Shown here: positions 58,709-64,000 of the stretch, piece after piece | Layout of the letters: the number at the start of each line of letters is the position of its first letter | Position numbering within the stretch: the stretch's first letter is position 1 | The notes under the pieces: generated by a model | Seen by the model: only the letters and a program-made list of their open reading frames with translations | Told to the model about the DNA's origin: nothing | Database searches by the model: none | Program-made: the position numbers and the translations under genes | Assembly (NCBI RefSeq): GCF_030272615.1 | Contig: NC_081406.1 | Span: forward strand, 479,166,900-479,230,899 | DNA length: 64,000 bases | DNA from: Cryptomeria japonica | Taxonomy: Eukaryota > Streptophyta > Pinopsida > Cupressales > Cupressaceae | Direction: 5' to 3'

Positions 58709-59577
58709 GACAATGTGATTCTAAGCGTTGTTTCAAAGAAAAATAATGAAAATGCCCCAGACAATAACAATGACATATGCATGCCCCCTCGAGGAATTGG
58801 CTGGAAAAATCTAGAAAAGAGGCCAAGTGATCAATAAGAATGACAGAAGATGATAGGTTCAAATGGATCAAAAATCGAAGGTTGAATGCACAAAGGACAA
58901 GCAGTGGAAGGTGAAAAAGACCATGACCATCATAAGATGGAGAGAATGCACATCCATCTAGGTACTGACAAAGATCTATATAGGAGACAAGGATAAGGAA
59001 AAGAGTTCATTTGCACTAGCCAAAGCGGAGGAGTTGTTGCTCAGGAAAAAGGACCCTTGCAGAGAGATGGTGAACATTCCAATGGTAGATCACCTTGGGG
59101 AATGTGTATGCATCTACAAATGATTGGATGACGCTGGAGCAGCGGTATGTAGCTCAAAAACCCATATGTTCAATTTTATTAATTTTGCTTGATTGCGGGA
59201 CATTGCGAGGCCCACAGGGGAGGGAAAAATGCAAATCTACGCCTATGTGGGTGTATTCTACACCTGTGTAGAGATGTTTTGCACCTATGTAAGGTACACA
59301 GGCACAACTTGATGCTACACAAGCGCAAGACAGTGTGCACAAGCGCAATTGTGCACTTATGACTCTAGTTTGGCCGAAAGCAGCGCGCAGATGATCCTGA
59401 AAAGAGGGATAAGGGTAGGATAGGTCAAAAATAGATAAGAAAACCTTGATTGGTGCATGAAACAAGGAAATACAGCCCTGAGGAAAAAAAAACCTAAAAC
59501 TGACAAATTGTGCCCCAATTGTGATGTAGAGTCGACAGTATCCATTGATCACGCGGTAGAACAAACCTGACTACTTC
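58709..59577 (-). other. G3 3' untranslated region before the antisense ORF
   Basis: No coding signal is visible. The region on the plus strand just upstream of 59578 would be where any promoter of the antisense ORF lies; I see no clear TATA box. Confidence 0.5.
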
Positions 59578-61450
59578 ATGTTGCGATACAGACTCAGGAG
59601 TACTAACAAAGACACATTAGCAGGACTTGGATTATACTACATTACGTACATGCCCAAGATTAGGGCAAACACAAGACTTCTCACCGCATTGGCAGAGCAA
59701 TGGCATTCAGAGACTTCCTCTTTCCATCTTCCGACTGGAGAGGCGACTGTGACACTAGAGGATGTGTGGCGTTTCCTCCACATTCTAATTTATGGGGAGA
59801 TGCTAGTGTATGACCCAGTGATAGGGAGAGACTCTTTGTGCAGATGATTTGAGTGCGACATAGATGACCTTGATATCATAGAGAGGGAGATCCGCTGGGA
59901 GACCATGGCAGTAGAGTATGATCAGCGATATGTGGTGATAGCAGTGGTTATGGCATGCCTATTAGTAGGTGACAGACAAGGACATGGATTCCCTATTGGA
60001 TGGGGAAGAGTGCTAGAGCAGATGGCGACAGAGGGGACTGTATACGCATGGGGACCATGTGTGCTTGCCATGCTATATTTTTAGTTGCATCAGATAGCAT
60101 ATCAGAGGGTATAGACTTTGAGCTGTGGGGTCACACTTTTATAGGTATGGGCATTTGAGAACATAGCCATATGTCAGCCGATTGCAGAGAGATAGGTAGT
60201 ACCACATCGACCATATGTGTACTGCTATGGGGGAGCACTGAGATAGGGTCCATTCGGATACATATTGTATTGGCGACATGAGCTAGACAGGTTGAGAGAT
60301 TTCACATGGAGGCCATATCATGATTGCCCTAGATGGTCAGATGATGGCAATGAGGTACCATATTGCAGAAAGGAGAGATACCTAATTGGGTGATTAGTGA
60401 ATCACTAGAGAGTGATTGAGATGTATCTTCCAAAGAGAGTCAGACAACAGTTTGGAGAGAGGTAGGCTGTACCAATAGGGACTGCACACTTTGCCCGATC
60501 CCATAGAGAGACAAGTCAGTGGGGGAGGATGATTCAGCCACACATAGCATATGTTGACTTCATATAGCTACAACAGAGATAGTGGGATTGGAGATCTGAT
60601 GTTGTAGATGTTGGGATGATAGAGGAGTATGAGCGATGGTTTGCATGATAGCGGCCAGTGCCATTGATGGATCCTGATATTCTGGTACCTAGGAGATAGG
60701 AGGACTTCCCACTTGTGGAGAGGAGGAGGATGACGATGAGGGAGAGGAGGAGGGAGATGATGAGGAGGGAGGGGAGATGATGAGGAGGGAGATGATGAGG
60801 ATGAGGGGGATGAGGAGGCTAAGGAGGACAATGAGGGAGAGGAGAGTCCTAGGTGCATGCAGAGAGATGAGCCAGATCTAGCAGATCATGAGTCATTGTA
60901 GGATATACCCATAGGGTAAGAGATAGCTAGCATAGAGGAGACGCATATATGTAGGGCCACCATAGCGAGTCAGCATGATTACATTGCTACATTAGAGAGA
61001 CAGAATGCTATCTTGAGGACAGAGCAGGATCAGTGGAGAGTAGAGCAAGAGTAGTGGTCAACTGAGAGGGATAGGTACAAAGCAGAGATAGCTAGGCTGA
61101 CAGTGGCTTGAGATACAGTGATAGCCTAGGCACAGCAAGCAGAGAAGAGAGTGACTGAGTATGTTGGGTCGATTAGGGATGCTAGTTCGCGTGAGATGGC
61201 ACAAATGTTATTAGAGGTAGGAGATGAGATGCGCCATTTGAGGACTTTATATGAGAGTGCAGTTCCACCAGATCAGAGAGCAGCGTCATATTGGTCACAA
61301 TCGAGGATAGAGAGTAGGCCATGCTCTCGGAGGTCAGTGAGTAGCATGGGGGTGAGTGGACCTATGAGACCACCATAGCCAGGACCAGGGATAGGAGGGG
61401 CTTCATCCTTGAGACATGGCAGGGATGAGGAGGACAGAGGGAGCACCTAG
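59578..61450 (+). pseudogene. Antisense plant mobile domain (aminotransferase-like) ORF of G3
   Basis: One frame from ATG 59578 to about 60720 carries the plant mobile domain: LLTALAEQWHSETSSFHLP, TGEATVTLEDVWRFLHI, YVVIAVVMACLL, ILYWRHELDRLRDF, EMYLPKRVRQQFG. Then come an acidic Glu/Asp repeat (60715-60850) with frameshifts, and a coiled-coil tail (IATLERQNAILRTEQDQW; EVGDEMRHLRTLYESAV). About 14 stops interrupt the domain, mostly TAG (for example 60082, 60112, 60142, 60190) with TGA at 59845. The PMD is shared by host MAIN/MAIL proteins, which act in gene silencing, and by transposons. Antisense PMD ORFs downstream of pol are known in some Tat elements. Its role for the element is not established. 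Confidence 0.85.
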
Positions 61451-63311
61451 TGATAGAGGCACATGCTCCTTATGACAGAGACATATATAGTTTGACATTA
61501 TGTACTTAGCCTGTGGGCCATACGTAGGACAGAGAGTCCAATTTTGTACTCCGATATTTTTTTTATTTTTATTTTTTGATATATGATATGATATGCAACT
61601 ATATGATGGGATGCAATGTGTTATGGCTTATGTTTACTTTCCATGTATGGATGTCTTATGCACTATCTATGTACTATCTTTGGAACATGTATGAATGTTG
61701 TTTATGTTTATGATGATTTTATAAGATGAAATGGATAAAATGCTTTGTATGGGCTTGATATAATGCAAATGTACAAACCAATGAATGCAGGATGCAGCTT
61801 AATTTTTTTTTTTGGGAGATCGGGGAACTAGATAGAATGGACTGCCAAGACTGATGGAAGAAATGTTAGTAAGAAGAAATTAGATAGAGGACAGTTAGAG
61901 ATGAAGGAAAAATTGCTTTCACAAATGCACATAAGTAGGTGAGAACCTTTATTAATTGTAGCAAAGCGAATGCAGAGCATCATGGCATTGAAGGCCAGAG
62001 CTACAATGCAACCCCTTTTGCAAAAGACAGACACATCACACACAAGGAATGAGTGAAGCATCCTAGGGTGCATACATCAAGGGTCGAGGTATATGCAGCT
62101 TTCACAAAGTGAACGTACTTATCACAGACACCCAATGATATAGTTGCCCCAGTTTGTGACAAACATTCCACAAATAGTAAACACAACAAAAAAAGGGAAA
62201 GGGACCATGAACCATCCCGGTCACTCTAAATCACTCAGTGACATCATCGAGCAACATAGGAACATGATCGAAGCCAAAGATAAATCAGTAAAAAGATAAG
62301 ATGCACAAATTCAACCAAGTCAAACAAACAGTCTGATCATCATTGTCAAAAGTGGAAAACAAGAATGATCATGTTGTCTGGTTTCAGGGCATGTGGTACC
62401 CCGTCGAAGACAGGACACAGTTTGGTTTCGAGTATACCACACCTTGTATAAGACCCATGATAATGTTGACAAGGACCAATGGTAATGTTGATGCTATTTT
62501 AATTGATGTGACAACTGTGATCAAGTTGAATGCTTGCTTGGTCGAACAGTTTATCTGTTAATGCGTGATTTCATTAAAGCACAATGTTTGATTGATTGTC
62601 ATTGGATGTATGCACAGTGATCTGTCTATGCACAAAGGGGACCATTTATTGACAAAATGCAAAATGCCAAAGAAATTGTTTTTAGATTTTGATGTTTTTC
62701 ACTTTGTAGTAATTTCAAGTTTTTTACAATTTTTTTGTTCAGTTTTCAGGACTTTATTTGACTTTTTACGGATTTTTTCAAGACATTATTTGATTTTTAG
62801 GGATTTTTTCAGGACATTATATGATAAGAAAGCTCCAATCTGCATGCAGCAATAACTCTAGTAATTGATCATCACAAGGGGCGCGCACCCAATGAAAATT
62901 TGAAAGACATATACAGTGACCAATACCAAAACATATGCACAAGGACTGGAAACCTGAGTATGCAAGTCAATGATGTTGACCAATCACAGGCCTGGAATAG
63001 AACATTGGGTCAAGGCAAGGATAATCATGCTAAACCTGTGGGGGGGGAAAGTACAGCTAGGAGTCATGATAGATAAAAAAGCAATAGTCTTTTACACATG
63101 GTGCCTGTTTGCCAGGTTTCACCATGGTACTTTCCCAAAGCGCCTGTTTGCCAAGTTTTCACTAAAGGGCGAATTATTTTTCTTTACTTACTTTTTTTTT
63201 TGTTCTTTTCAATTTTTCACTTTTTTTATTTTTTTGTATTTTTGAGCTTTTGATTTTTTATTTATTTATTTATTTTTTCAGTATCATATTGAAGAACTGC
63301 TGACAGAAAAA
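61451..63311 (-). other. G3 spacer between antisense ORF and integrase
   Basis: Non-coding. It has a T-rich tandem patch at 62740-62823 (TTTTTCAGGACATTATTTGA variants, about 35-bp units) and TTTATTTATTTATT at 63256-63275, close to the integrase stop. These resemble the A-rich tract after the G2 integrase. Confidence 0.55.
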
Positions 63312-64000
63312 CTATGCCCAGTACTTTTGAAGGTGCATGCTATTTATAGGATCTGACAGAGGTTCACCATCTGGGGTTGCAAGTTGATATGCCCCTGAAC
63401 CATAGGCTGCAGTAACTATGAAAGGCCCAACCCAATTAGGCTCAAATTTTCCTTTGATGATGTCAGTAGATTGTGTATTCTTCGGGTTCACCTTTAGGAC
63501 CAAATCTCCCACTTCAAAGTGTCGCCCTTTGACCTTCTTATTATAAGAGCGACAGAGATCGTTTTGATATGCTTGCAAATGTGTCAGGGCTGTATGACAT
63601 TTCTCATCTAACATCTCAAGCTAATGCAGCCTAGAGACTCTATTCATCTTATCATCAATCAAATGTTACAGGGAAACATGCAAAGAGGGAATTTCCACTT
63701 CCAAGGGTAAAATGGCTTCTGCACCATACACCAAGGAATAAGGTGTTGCGTTAGTAGGTGTGCGGATGGAAGTGCGATAAGCCCATAGTGTTGGATTCAA
63801 CTGTACATGCCAATCTCGACCAGCGTCATTGACAACCTTTTTCAAGATCTTAATGATGGTTTTATTTGATGCTTCGGCTTGACCATTACTTTGTGGATAG
63901 TAAGGATTGGAGAAACGGTGTTGGATGCAAAACTTTTGATAGAGTTCCTTGACATCTTTATTTTTGAATGGATGGCCATTATCTGTGACTATTGCAAGGG
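63312..64000 (-). pseudogene. G3 integrase, core end and C-terminal domain
   Basis: On the minus strand the frame enters at 64000 with IVTDNGHPFKNKDVKELY (second catalytic Asp), then YYPQSNGQAEASNKTIIKIL (catalytic Glu), LNPTLWAYRTSIRTPT and LPLEVEIPSLHVSL. After TAA near 63675 and TAG near 63624 it continues MLDEKCHTALTHLQAY, FEVGDLVLKVNPKN and KFEPNWVGPFIVTAAYG (GPF module), ending SMHLQKYWA at 63312. It is closely similar to the G2 integrase and less decayed (two stops in 230 codons). Confidence 0.93.

Larger units (their letters stand above)
57205..64000 (-). mobile_element. Tat-like gypsy element, 3' half (G3), runs off the window
   Basis: Minus strand, right to left: integrase (64000-63312), untranslated spacer, an ORF on the opposite strand (59578-61450), spacer, polypurine tract, 3' LTR (58692-57205). 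Its 5' half lies beyond 64000. The LTR sits against C1 RT at 57204. Confidence 0.88.

Noticed and set aside
59154-59564. 136-codon minus-strand frame in G3
   Set aside because: No motif, unusual composition, lies in the spacer between polypurine tract and antisense ORF; treated as chance.
60718-60850. GAGGAGGATGATGAGG tract as a microsatellite insertion
   Set aside because: It encodes the acidic Glu/Asp repeat at the expected place after the plant mobile domain, so it is part of that ORF.

Overview
The window is plant nuclear DNA made almost entirely of old, mutated transposable elements. I see no intact host gene, tRNA, rRNA or CRISPR array. Plant origin is supported by Ty3/gypsy elements of Tat type (archaeal-type RNase H, CHHC gag knuckle), Copia elements primed from the initiator-Met tRNA site, a plant mobile domain ORF, and a CACTA-like end. 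Long LTRs (about 0.7-1.5 kb), deep nesting and heavy decay would suit a large seed-plant genome such as a conifer. That last point is inference.

Layout. (A) 1-9077: right part of a CACTA-like DNA transposon. It holds a broken SET-domain ORF, a multi-exon gene resembling a plant En/Spm accessory transposase, about 4 kb without genes, and a fold-back, repeat-rich right end. (T1) 9078 to about 18180: plus-strand Tat-like gypsy element cut on its left by A. Its pol order is aRNase H, RT, RNase H, integrase, followed by degenerate tandem repeats and a roughly 1,200-codon ORF of unknown function. (C3) about 18945-21509: minus-strand Copia-type 5' part. (G4) 21510-24017: minus-strand gypsy LTR and leader, same family as G2. 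(G5) pieces around 25.7-26.6 kb and 32.6-33.3 kb: minus-strand gypsy remnant. (G1) 26585-32610: complete gypsy element with two LTRs that encodes only gag and protease, inserted in G5. (C1) 33294-57204: plus-strand Copia, split. (C2) 37720-56986: complete plus-strand Copia inside the C1 RT. (G2) 41363-53380: complete plus-strand gypsy inside the C2 integrase. (G3) 57205-64000: minus-strand gypsy inserted at the right end of C1 and running off the window. It carries an antisense plant mobile domain ORF between integrase and 3' LTR.

The nesting G2 in C2 in C1 is shown by reading frames that resume across each insertion and by 5-bp target duplications with one mismatch each. Order of events: C1 first, then C2 and G3 separately, then G2 into C2; G5 before G1.

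Every coding region has premature stops or frameshifts, mostly TAG where Gln or Trp is expected. This fits deamination of methylated cytosine in silenced DNA. The least familiar parts are the T1 extra ORF, the SET ORF inside a CACTA-like element, the RT-less but otherwise complete G2, and the G3 antisense ORF. No gene is expected to make a full product as it stands.
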